DNA from: Cenococcum geophilum 1.58
Lineage: Eukaryota > Ascomycota > Dothideomycetes > Gloniales > Gloniaceae
Length of the DNA: 64,000 nt
Reading direction: 5' to 3'
Assembly (NCBI GenBank): GCA_001692895.1
Contig: KV748188.1
Location: 1,550,001-1,614,000 of the forward strand
Of the stretch, positions 35,606 to 45,903 are shown piece by piece (position 1 is the stretch's first letter; each line of letters starts with the position of its first letter). The notes below the pieces were generated by a model, which made no database searches, was not told the origin of the DNA, and saw nothing but the letters and a program-made list of their open reading frames with translations. The position numbers and the translations under genes are program-made.

Positions 35606-38600
35606 TCTATTATAGCCATATACTATTTAGGGTATAGGCCATTACAAAGCGCTAACTAAATACTTCCTGCTATTAATATGCTTGCTCTAGTTTAGAAGCC
35701 AACTATAAAAACTATATATTTATTACCTAATACTATACTTAACTAAGGAATAAATAAAGGAAAGTAATATATTACTATTAAAGAAAGTTAGAGTTTAGAG
35801 GTGAGCCTAAGTAAGTAGTTTTTAATGCCTTGTGTCCGCAGGGCTATTCCAGCGTTATATGCTTCTTAATTGGCGACGCACTAGTAGAGGCACGTATAGA
35901 GGAGGCTTGCGGTATATTCGGTTAGATAATTAAAGGAAGAATTCTTAAGAGTCTTTGCTTATTAATATTGGCTTTTATACTCTCTATATTTTATACACTT
36001 AGGTATAAACATCTAGTCTCCTTTATAAATTTAATTATAGCTTTAACTACGCTAATATCTAGCTTCCAGCGCTTAATTAGGCCGTTAATATTCCTACCTC
36101 CTTTTTATCTGCGTAAGTAGCCTCCTAATATATATAATAGATCCCCAAATCAATCTCCATATTACTCTCTTAGTTTAATCCTTTACTACGCCCACCTCCT
36201 ATAAGAGAAAAGGAAGTGCTATATTAACTTTATAAGCCTATAGTTGTATAACGCCGTCTCTAATATATTAATTTTATGGAGATATTCCTTTAGAAATAAC
36301 TTACTGGTCTATAGCTATATAAGGATAGCAGCTTCTAAGCTAATTAGCTGCTAGTATAATCCTATAGCCTTTCTAAGGTAGAGTGCTGCGTTAATCTTCC
36401 TTATAAACTTACCCGTATTAGATCTTCCTAATAGAAGCGGTTTTATTATTATCTTAGCTTTTTTTAATACTTGCGTTATAAGGTACTATAGGAGGCCATC
36501 TCTCTATAGTAGCTCCTTGCTCTCTAGTCTTATTGCTACTTTAGTAAGCTTATTAGCCTTTTTATTTCCTATAAATCCTAAGTAGCCTAGAATCCAGTAT
36601 AGCGTGACATTATTTAGCTAAAGCTTCTTTAAAATCTCTATAACTATTTCCTAGTAGGCTCTAGCCCTCTAGCTCTATACTAACAGTAACGCTAATTACA
36701 AGTTGGAGAATATTCTTATACTAGATGTAGGTATTAGAAAACCTGCTTAGTTAATAGCTATACACGTAGGGTCTCACGGCCAGTTAGCTACCTCGCTAAT
36801 TGCTAAAAGCTCTATAAGGTGGGCGTTAGCCTAATTAAAGCTCGCCACCGTTTTTAAAAGCGTTACTTTAGATAGCGTAGCATATATACTAACTCCTACC
36901 CTACTATTACGCACTAATATATTAACGTATATATTAACCTACCCTAGCTTATAGTCTTTAATAATAGCTTAAGTATAATCTTTATCCTTATATATTACCA
37001 TATTAGGCTTAGCTACCTACGGCGGGCATATATATAATTTAACCTCTAGCACCCTATTTACCTAGACATCCTTATATATCTCTACTATCCTCTAAAGCGG
37101 CGATTAGTGCCGTCTATAGAGCCTCTATCTTTAAATTATCTAATAAGGATATAATTTGCCTAGTTTATAGATTAATACCTAAAACGTAATAGCCTGGTTA
37201 TATAGCCTTTACTTAAGAGGGAGTAAGCCGGCTTTTACTTCCGCTATTAATAGGGCAATAGAGCGGAACCCCCTAATAATAGCTTATGCCGTAATCCTCT
37301 ACGCCTATTAGAGGAGCTATATTAACTTTTATATCGCAAGCGGGTACTATATTAGCGACGTGTAGTCTACTACTAGTAGAACTAAGCTCTTAGCTAGCTG
37401 CTTAACGCTCTTAAACTACAGTCCCTTTAATCTACATAACGCTAGCGCCACCTTAGTGGCTTTACCTACTTTATCTACTAGGTGCGCCTTAAACCATAGC
37501 TCCTTATTAAGGATCACCCTAAGGATTTTAACTTCCTAAGTTAGGGGGATCCCTTTTCCTTTAAATTAGAGCGGCGTAGTAGTATCCCTACCTGCTTCTT
37601 TATATCTAGTAAGGTAGATAAATAACGTTTTCTTTACTTTAAATTAGGCTTTACTAGTCCTCTCCTATTTCTTAAGTATTAGTATAATCTCGCCCTAAAT
37701 AATCTGCGTATTTTCCTCCACTATAGGGCCTATAACCTATACCAAGTAGTTATTAATAAAGGCTATAGAGCTGCTATTTCTAGGTGCGCTTTATATAAGA
37801 TCCGCGTTAAAGAATAGAAAGAGTATTAGGGCTAGTACTAATCCCTATAGGAGACCTACCTATAGGAGCGCCTATACCTCTAATATATATCTATTAACTA
37901 GGATATAGGCTTAACGGTTTATATAAAAGTCCTATACCTATTATATAATCGTCTAAGGTATTTAATACTGCCGTAATCTTCTAATTTCCGGCTTTATAGC
38001 CATATTATTATACGCACCCTTAATATTAAATAATACTAGAGACAGCGTCTTCTTTTTTTTTTATACTCTAAATACGTCCTTATAGAGATATAATAGCGTA
38101 TATATTATTAACCTTTACTTCCTAGCTCCAAAGTACGTCTTAGGTAGTAGGCTATATTCCTCTACTAGGTATACTATCCTCTTCACCACTAGCAATTTAA
38201 GTGCTTTTCCTAGTATTAGGAGAAGGGAGATTGGCCTATAGTTATTTGCTACTATATAGTCCCCCCACTTTAACTTCTATAGCGGTATAATCTTTACTAC
38301 TTTCTATTTCTAGGGTACCTTTCCTATCTTAAGTAATTTAGTAAAGAGAGTGGTAATCTTACCACTTAGTACAGGCTATAGCTCTTGCTATACCCTAGCT
38401 AGTAGGCCGTCCCTTCTAGAAGCCTTATCTAGGCTAGCCCTAAACATAGCTACCTTAACCTTATATTTAGCGATGGGCTCCTATAGCAATTAGTTATAGC
38501 TAGTTATAGCTTCCTCCTCTTATTTATATGGCGGTAGGACCAGAAAGAATACTTAGAGTAGTTCTCTTGCAATATTATAGTTCTCCATAATAACTTCTCC

Positions 38601-41311
38601 CTATCCTTTATTCTTTTTAATTAGCGGTATTCTAGTAAACGCGGATATAGCTTACGGATTAAGGTATTTCGACACTTTCTATATATTATTACTGTTACTA
38701 AGGAATTCGTCCTAATAAAGCTTCTTATATCGCCGAATAGTCCTATAAAAGAGCTTCTTTACTCTTACTGCGACATTATATAGCTTAGGGTTATCCCTTC
38801 CTTACCTCTGTATTGCGCTATTTTTGTTCCTTTAGTATATATATAACTTCCTTAGCGTTATAAGGTCTTTATTCCACCATCTTTTTATATATAGTAATGG
38901 TTTAGCCTATTAGTAGTATGCTTTAAGGGCTTTATTAACCCACCTATTAAGGTAGTTAACTATTTTATCTATATCTTCTATAGGGAATCCTATCTCTTTC
39001 TATTACTCTACGTCTTCTTATATTTTATCCTAGTTTGTATTCTTAATAAGTAGCCTCTCCTAGCTCTCTTACGTGCCTATATTAACCCAGAAGCTAGTGT
39101 AAATAGCTCTATAGTTTAATCTATACTTATACTCCTAAATAGCGTACTTTACTAGTTTACTTACTAGGCCCAGGGTTGTAAGCATAAGGTTAATTGTTAA
39201 TATTCGCCCTATATTACTTTTAAACATAGGTATTCCTACTAGAAGTAGGCTTTAGAGTAACTAGTCTACTATAAAGTTAATAATTAGTGCGCTTTCTTCC
39301 TACGTTAATGTGGTACTAATATAACTTCCTCTCTATAGCGGATTATGCCGATTAAAGTCACCTATAATTACTACCTCAGTATATAGGTCGCGTAATAGTT
39401 TACCCTAAATTAGCCTATTAATCATCTCTAGTCTACTAGAGAGCTCCTCTAGATTCTCTTCCTTAGTTCTCCTTAAATATCTATTTAGAATATATACCAA
39501 TACAATTATAAGTCTCCTTTAGCTAACGTGCGCTACTACTACTATAATGTCTACTAAATCTACCTACAGCTATATAGCTGCCAGCTCTTTAGATGCCTAG
39601 ATATATAACCTAACTAGGGGATACCGCTATTGCCTGCCTATTAGGACGAACCTTATCCACTAGGGATTTAAGCCAGCTAGCACCACTTCCCCATCTAAGA
39701 GAAAGCAGTAAGGCTCCTAGCCTAGAATAAAGTAGAAGTCTGCTAGCGCTTTATTATTATATAGCGCATACTACGCCTCCCTACACTTCTTTATATTCGC
39801 CTAAAGAATCTAAAGTTCTCTATTTATAGCGCTGTCGTATAAGAATCCTATCCATCTCTTTCCTATATACTAGGCATTTACAGTATAAGGCTTAGTAAGG
39901 ACCCTAGCAGTTCACGCAGTATAGATTTACTGTCTTATACTAGAGATGGCCTTCCTACCTATATATTTCGCACGTGTTAGGTTACATATAGTCTTTAGCC
40001 CTATGTCTAAACCTTTTACATTTATAGTATGCTATAGGGGTATATCGCTCCTTAAATGGTAATATAATAATCGCGCCTTTTTTAAATGATATATTATTTA
40101 ACGTAAGCAGCTTCTTTATATCCTCCTTTATTGCCACTTTAATAATTACTAATACGTGCTAGCCGCGCGGCCTTAGTTATCCTAGCTATCTTATTATATA
40201 TACCTCTACCCTATTCTCTACCCTAAAGCGCTCTATAGCTAACTTACTTACTTTTCCGCTGTTAATATCTATCGCTAAAGGTACTTTAACCTAGTCCGCC
40301 TTAACTATATACTACTTAGGTCTAATAAGCCTTACCCTAGAGATATGCGGTTTAAGCTATTAAGCAGTTATTTACCTAAACGTAGCTTCTTTATCTTTTT
40401 CCACTAAGAATCTAATAATGCTTGCGCTATCACTTATTCGCTATACGCGGAAGTCCTTAAGTATAGCTCCCGTAAGCCCCTTAATATCCTTTATACCTTA
40501 CGTAATAGTTTACTTTACTACTTTAGTAGTAGCTACCCTCTCTATTGCCTCTAAACCCGCTTAGCTAATGTTTATCACTAGCTACTAATTAGGTTCCTTA
40601 GGGTTCCTAGCGCTTGTTATTTATAGTAAGGTTATTTCTAACCCTGCTATGCCTTTACTAGCCGCTACCGATGCCTATAATTATATTAGAGCTAAGGGAG
40701 TGTTTAGTTACGCTTATAAGGACCAAATAGCCTTTTAGAGTTTAGCGTTTTGCTTTTTAAGGCTTTACTATTCTAATTTAATGTCTATAAGGTTATTTCT
40801 AATGCTCTTAATAATGCTATTCTGGTTTGTAATAATATTACTCTACTATACTATAGTTTCTTTAAGGCTTTTAATAAGTCGATAAAATTTGTTACAATTA
40901 ATACCTCCTCCTTTATATTCGGGTAAGGTAGAGACTCTTACTATAAGGAATGGAGGCAGTATATACTGTGTAGCTTATAGTCTAGTTTATAGTGCGGTTG
41001 TCTGCTATTCAAACTGTGCTAATATTTGGGCTCGTGTCCTCAGCAACTGCTAGGCCTCTTGCACCTTCGCGCTTGGTTTCTTTATACGTCTTAGTGGAGC
41101 TACTGGCGGGTCTAGAGGTAGTGTTGCTAATACGCGTTTAGGGGTCAAAGCAGCTATTGGGGCTCCGGGGCTTCGTTCGGTAGGCCGCAGGGGCCGCCTT
41201 ACAGCGGAAACTAGCTAAACGAAAGACTAGGATTCGATTAAAAGAATGTCCGAGATGAATATCCTCCTCTTTCAAAAGTTTCCTCGCCACCTTGAGATCG
41301 TTAGCAAGTAC
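35580..41311 (-). mobile_element. RIP-degraded LINE (Tad1-like), copy C
   Basis: The third head-to-tail copy, 5,732 bases, is in the same direction and has the same order of domains. Its 3' tail is a longer (AT)n run at 35,580-35,602. The reverse transcriptase block is near 37,740-37,880. It appears somewhat less damaged at the 5' end (higher coordinates), where more CG and CA dinucleotides remain, and it leads into three intact 62-bp repeats. No frame is open. Confidence 0.8.
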
Positions 41312-41449
41312 AAGGGGGTAACATGCTCCTCTTTCAAAAGTTTCCTCGCCACCTTGAGATCGTTAGCAAGTACAAGGGGGTAACATGCTCCTCTTTCAAA
41401 AGTTTCCTCGCCACCTTGAGATCGTTAGCAAGTACAAGGGGGTAACATG
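41264..41449. repeat. Three perfect 62-bp tandem repeats at the LINE 5' end
   Basis: The units start at 41264, 41326 and 41388, begin CTCCTCTTTCAAAAGTTTCC and end GGGGGTAACATG. They are identical to each other and not RIP-damaged. They lie at the 5' end of the minus-strand LINE, where some LINEs carry promoter monomers. Copies A and B each keep one damaged, partial unit at the same place, always cut after GTTAGCAAGTAC or its decayed form. Unit and period are seen directly; a promoter role is inference. Confidence 0.85.
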
Positions 41450-41712
41450 AGCGGGCCAGCTGCCCTCCCTGCTAGCGTTGGCGCGGTATTAGCCATATAA
41501 AGTATAGCTCTTATAGTAATCTAATTATTATAAGCAGCCGAAGAAGCTGCAAGAGCACAACCTAGAGGTAATATAAAGTAATTGAAATGCGAGATATAAT
41601 TGCTGCAGATGGGGGTCCTACAAAATACTAAATAAGCACTGTTTTTAATGTGGCAATGCGGCAATATAAGCGCTAGCGGGAAGCGCTTGCAGGGAGGGCA
41701 GCCCGCCCCTTG
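41435..41712. mobile_element. 278 bp MITE with TA flanks
   Basis: The ends are inverted copies starting CAAGGGG and sharing GCTGCCCTCCCTGC further in, with TA on both sides as in Tc1/mariner-type insertion. The left end overlaps the last 62-bp repeat, whose TACAAGGGGG is therefore either the source of the end or a chance likeness. The interior is non-coding. Confidence 0.5.
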
Positions 41713-41895
41713 TAGGAGTCAGCTGAACGATTACTGTCTTTTTGGCGGGGTTGATTAACCTTCCTGCAGCTCTAGAAAGTCTGCCGATTGGTGGCGATTA
41801 GCGAGTTTTAATAAACGGTAGATTGGACGGATAGCGAGAATCTGGGGCGGAAGACACTGTCCTTAGTGTCTCCTTGTAAGCAGAAAAACGTATAT

Positions 41896-42004
41896 ACATA
41901 CACCACCTCGTCGCAGCCGGTGGGTTCCCGCCGCTAAAATTTTGTAAGGTTTTGCTAAGAGTGCACAGGCGACGCTAGCCCACCGGTTGCGCCTAGGTGT
42001 ATGT
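41896..42004. mobile_element. Small inverted-repeat element
   Basis: About 109 bases are bounded by ACATACACC on the left and GGTGTATGT on the right. The arms also share CGCAGCCGGTGGG and CCCACCGGTTGCG. It could fold into a long imperfect hairpin. No target duplication is clear. Confidence 0.45.
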
Positions 42005-42100
42005 GACGGGAGTATCACGCTAGCATGTTCATCCCTATCATATCCAGCATCAGCGACTCCTATCTCCTTCCCAAACAGCCGTAGATCATCTCAGGACCAT

Positions 42101-42108
42101 TAAATTAA
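42101..42108. repeat. Target site duplication, left copy
   Basis: TAAATTAA lies directly left of the 725 bp element and is repeated exactly on its right side. Confidence 0.85.
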
Positions 42109-42833
42109 GGCCACTGCTAGCCATACACCCCCTAAATGATACGCGTACACCCCCCAATTGATACGCATACACCCCCTACCCTATTTGGTTTAGACGCTCC
42201 CTTATTAAGTTAGATGCTTCCTCATTAAGTTAGAATATCACGTGCGTTTGACTTGTTTGCGCCTGCATTACGAAAATCCAAGTGTGAGCCCATAGTATTT
42301 CGCTCAAATGCTGAGGGCTCTCTATAAGTAGATCTGTCAACGCAATTGGCAATTGTAGAGCTAGTTGTAGAGTTAACTGCCCGACCGCTACGACGCTCTG
42401 CAATCGCAGGCTCTTGGGTGCGAAGCAGAGGTGTTTGATTTGGGTCTTACCGGGCGCAGGCGCGGGCGCGGGCGTAGGTACGGGCGCGGCGCGAAGTAGA
42501 GGTGGCAGCACCCAAATCAGTCTGCGCGACGCCTTAAAGTACTACGTAATCCAATTGATCGACTTATACGCGATCCAAATTTAGACTCTACTACTTATAC
42601 CATAACTAAAATCAAGACTTGATCGTGATGTTGCAGTCATAAAACTTACATGGCGCGTACTTTGATTTTCGCAATGCAGGCGCAAACAAGTCAAACGCAC
42701 GTGATATTCTAACTTAATGAGGAAGCATCTAACTTAATAAGGGAGCGTCTAAACCAAATAGGGTAGGGGGTGTATGCGTATCAATTGGGGGGTGTACGCG
42801 TATCATTTAGGGGGTGTATGGCTAGCAGTGGCC
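42109..42833. mobile_element. 725 bp non-autonomous hAT-like element
   Basis: Near-perfect terminal inverted repeats of about 185 bases start GGCCACTGCTAGCCATACAC on the left and read the same in reverse complement at the right end. Each arm contains spaced ACACCCCC motifs and a CACGTG. The 8-bp flanking duplication TAAATTAA is typical of the hAT superfamily. The interior is GC-rich with GGGCGC repeats and holds no transposase, so movement would need an enzyme from elsewhere. The near identity of the arms and the perfect duplication point to a recent insertion. The only open stretch inside (minus strand, 42230-42511) is low-complexity and not believed. Confidence 0.85.
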
Positions 42834-42841
42834 TAAATTAA
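42834..42841. repeat. Target site duplication, right copy
   Basis: TAAATTAA, identical to the left copy, lies between the element and the start codon at 42851. Confidence 0.85.
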
Positions 42842-42850
42842 AGGCCCGAC

Positions 42851-43384
42851 ATGGCCCAGACAGATCCATACAACTACGCCGCGGCCGCCTATCGCTACGT
42901 CGACAAGCGCGTCGGCGGCGCCCAGCGCCAATGGGACTCCGTCAACCACACCCTCGCCCTAGCCGCAGAGACGGCTGAGAACAATAGAAAGTACCACGGT
43001 GCATACGGCGACATTTACTCTAGGCGAGATAACCACAGCGCTGGCTTCACGGCCGGCCGCTTAGATGGGCTACGCAGTGCTTGGGCGATCGAAACGCCGG
43101 AAAGGTCGAAAAGCTTTCTACACAAATGGAGGTATAACCGGAAGAAATTGGAAACGAGAGAGCTGGCGATCAGTCTAGAAAGAGAGATCGTCAAAGAGCG
43201 AGGCGTATTTCGATAGGGTGACCAACGAAAGAGGATAAAGATGAACGCCAATGTTCCACCTCCGTACGAACGGGATGACTTTCGGAGGAACAGCGACGCG
43301 ACAAGCTCCACGGAAGGTTCGACGTCGATGGAAGAAGACAATTCAGTCCGTGGGTTGTTGGAGAATATGTTCATTCGTCGCTAG
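42851..43384 (+). pseudogene. Small unknown gene with one in-frame TAG
   Basis: A GC-rich frame of 178 codons starts at ATG 42851 and ends at TAG 43382-43384, but has a TAG at 43214-43216 after 121 codons. The frame past the stop stays open for 55 codons with normal composition (MNANVPPPYERDDF, ending LLENMFIRR), so the break looks recent. A CAG-to-TAG change would explain it and fits RIP in the neighbourhood. The product (MAQTDPYNYAAAAYRYVDKR) is hydrophilic with many charged residues, and I recognise no domain. The start codon lies 9 bases after the 8-bp duplication of the hAT-like element, so its leader and promoter were split by that insertion. The short form may still be made. Confidence 0.55.
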
Positions 43385-44319
43385 AGCCTAGTAGAACGGA
43401 GTATACGGTGAGGATATGAGCAACTCTTGGGGAAGGAGCGTACCCCTTACCTGGCTGGCTGGCTATCTCTCAAATGTTTAGGTATAGGTCGATATGCGGG
43501 GCTGCTGTACGTGTTGTCCATATTTCCATGCAACATGAGTACAGGATCTGATTTTTGGTCACCTGGAATGAATACTATTGTAAGCACCAGCGGTATCCTT
43601 TAGAACAAACTGGACTCGCAAAGTTACCCGTACTTAATGCAGTAATGTCAAACTGCCTAGCTATATAACATTATCACAGCCTAGCAATGAATTCTTAGTC
43701 CATGTGCTAGACCGTCATCTAACTTCGTTTAGGTCACATAGTAAAGAGCTAGCACGGCATTATCCGTCACCGTCTATTTCTTTTAAAGGTTAGCCAATTG
43801 TCTATCTCCCTACATCTATCGTCTACCATCCCCCTTCCCTCCAATCCCCCCCAAATTCTCAACTCCTAACCCCCACGTCCCTTTCCATATTCCTATAAAC
43901 GTATCATCCATAACCCCCGTCGTCTTATCTAGCACATCGTTCACCAGAAGCTCCGTGTCCCCCTCCCTATAAGCTATTAGGGTGAAACAGGCTCTTACCT
44001 ACACCCGTTAAAGCTTCGAAGACTAAGTCTACGCTCTCATCTATACTACCTTCGGCCTCGCTAGCTCGGTCCTCATCGCCTTCTCGCGGTTGAGGAAGGG
44101 ATAGGCGGCCTTAGGGCTATACAAGTAGACTGTATTTCGTGTCGCCGAAGAGTAGCGCGGGTTTGATCTCGCCTTGGCTTTGAGGAAATGGTAGGGAAAG
44201 AGTGCCTAACCACTAATCGGATATTTCGAGGCCGTCGACGATTTTTAGAACGGTATATTTATTGCTAACGGTGATATCGTAGATCCTTCCTAGAGATACA
44301 CAATAGGCTCGTCGTATAT
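43385..44319. other. Unassigned region, possible gene relic on the minus strand
   Basis: From about 44,290 down to 44,060 the minus strand reads like damaged coding sequence (RIYDITVSNKYTVLKIVDGL, then a stop, then GEIKPALLFGDTKYSLL), but I cannot name a family. The rest is C-rich on the plus strand (43,820-43,900) or without features. Confidence 0.25.
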
Positions 44320-45861
44320 ACATTAGATAATTAAAACTTTGGTCTGGAGCGCAAGTGGCCTATTCATCTGGACTGCGACTGCCTGCCGGTTCATTCGCGA
44401 AGGGCTATTCACTAACGAAAGGCTATGCACAATTCTTGAGGGCGACACCTTGCTGCTACTACTATCCAGGAAGAACACCTTAACGGGATCTAAGTTACTG
44501 TTTTGCGGAGTTCTATTCAACCAGGCTTCATTCAACGAGAAAAAGAGAGATTTTACAGCATGCTAAGAGACATTCTTGGAAGTATCGTGGCTCTATTCTC
44601 TCCCCTTGCAGTTGATTCTTTGAGCAGGCTACTCCTCGTCCCGAAACAAAGGATAGGCCGGATGCTGAAGGACCTTCATGATACTCTCAATATTCCAACA
44701 AACCATACCCGCCCGCTCCGTCCACATCATCCTTCATTTCGCGACTTCCTCCTTGACAAAGAGAGGTGCGGAGACCCAAACTTCTGGGTGGACGAGAAGC
44801 AAGCGCATCGGACGTTAGCTACCAGATGCATAAAGCTTATGTCAACTTCTCTTAAGCAAGACATCTGTGGCATTGACGCTCCTAATATGCTTGCAACTGA
44901 TATAAAGAGCACTCAAGTAGAGCAGAGTCTTCCCCCGGAGATCCAATATGCCTGTCTGTACTGAATTAAGCATCTGCAGAAGAGCGGTGCTCAGCTTCAC
45001 GATAATAACTAAGTTTCCCAGTTCCTGCAGGGGCATCTTCTTCATTGGCCCTTGGCGCTGCGCTGGATACGGAGGGTCTCCGAAAGGGTTCATGCAATCA
45101 CTTTACTGGACTCCATCGCTCTTGTAAGACGGTGCTTCTCACGTCTCGAGATAACCCGCTAATTTCTGGTTAAGGCCAGCGAGTTTTCTAGCCTATAGGT
45201 ATTTATCCACGATATAAAGCGATTCGTTTTATACAGCCGACCTGGAATTCAGCAGATTCCGCTCCAAACACACTCTAGTGCACTTATATTCGCTCCGACA
45301 ATGAGCATAGTGAGGAAGCAATTTAAGGATTGGGTACCTAAGTGGATACCAAGATTACCTAAGATGGAAGAGCATTAGAGCGCCTTATTACAGACATTCG
45401 AGGACCATTCGGGTTCCGTCGATACCGTGGCCTTCTCACCGGACGGCAAGCTACTGGCGTCGGCTGCGGACGACAGCATGGTTAGGCTGTGGGATACCGG
45501 CACGGGAGCGACCTTGCAGACGCTTAAGGGCCATTCGGGTCCAACAACGCCGTGGCCTTCTTGCCAGACGTGACGGTACGGTCAGGCTGTGGGATACCGG
45601 CTCGGGAGCGGTCCCGCAGACGCTCGAGGGCCATTCGAGCCCCGTCCGGGTGGCGAGCGGCTGGTGTCGGCTTCCTACGACGGCACGGTCAGGCTGTGGG
45701 ATGCCGGCTCGGAAGCGGCCTCGCAGACGCTCAAGGGCCATTCGTACTCCGCCCAAACCGTGGCTTTCCTGCCGGACGGCAAGCTGTTGGCGTCGGCGCG
45801 GAGAGCCCCTCCAGTCAGCTTAAGGCAAAGAATATTGCGCAGCACCAGGACAAACCAGTGA
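44320..45861 (+). pseudogene. NACHT-WD40 (HET-D/E-type NLR) relic
   Basis: Pieces in changing frames follow the order of a fungal NLR: SGLFIWTATACRFIREG (end of the NACHT module), then RFYSMLRDILGSIVALFSPL and PLRPHHPSFRDFLLD (helical region), then WD40 repeats from about 45,380 (VDTVAFSPDGKLLASA, VRLWDTG, TVRLWDAGSE). A frameshift lies near 44,450, a stop at about 44,491, further stops between 45,130 and 45,290 and at about 45,376, and shifts within the WD repeats. The N-terminal effector and the ATP-binding P-loop are absent, so this is a 3' fragment. Intact relatives act in self/non-self recognition and programmed cell death on hyphal fusion. The WD repeats are near-identical GC-rich units, a type known to vary quickly. 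Confidence 0.75.
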
Positions 45862-45903
45862 GAGAGCTCGCCTTAAGCCTCTCCTGCGTCTTAACTACCC
45901 ATT

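Noticed and set aside
41264-41449. CRISPR-like periodic repeat
   Set aside because: The 62-bp units are directly adjacent without spacers, and the genome is eukaryotic.
42230-42511. Pro/Ala-rich minus-strand frame inside the hAT-like element
   Set aside because: It is low-complexity sequence from GGGCGC repeats in a non-autonomous element, without transposase motifs.
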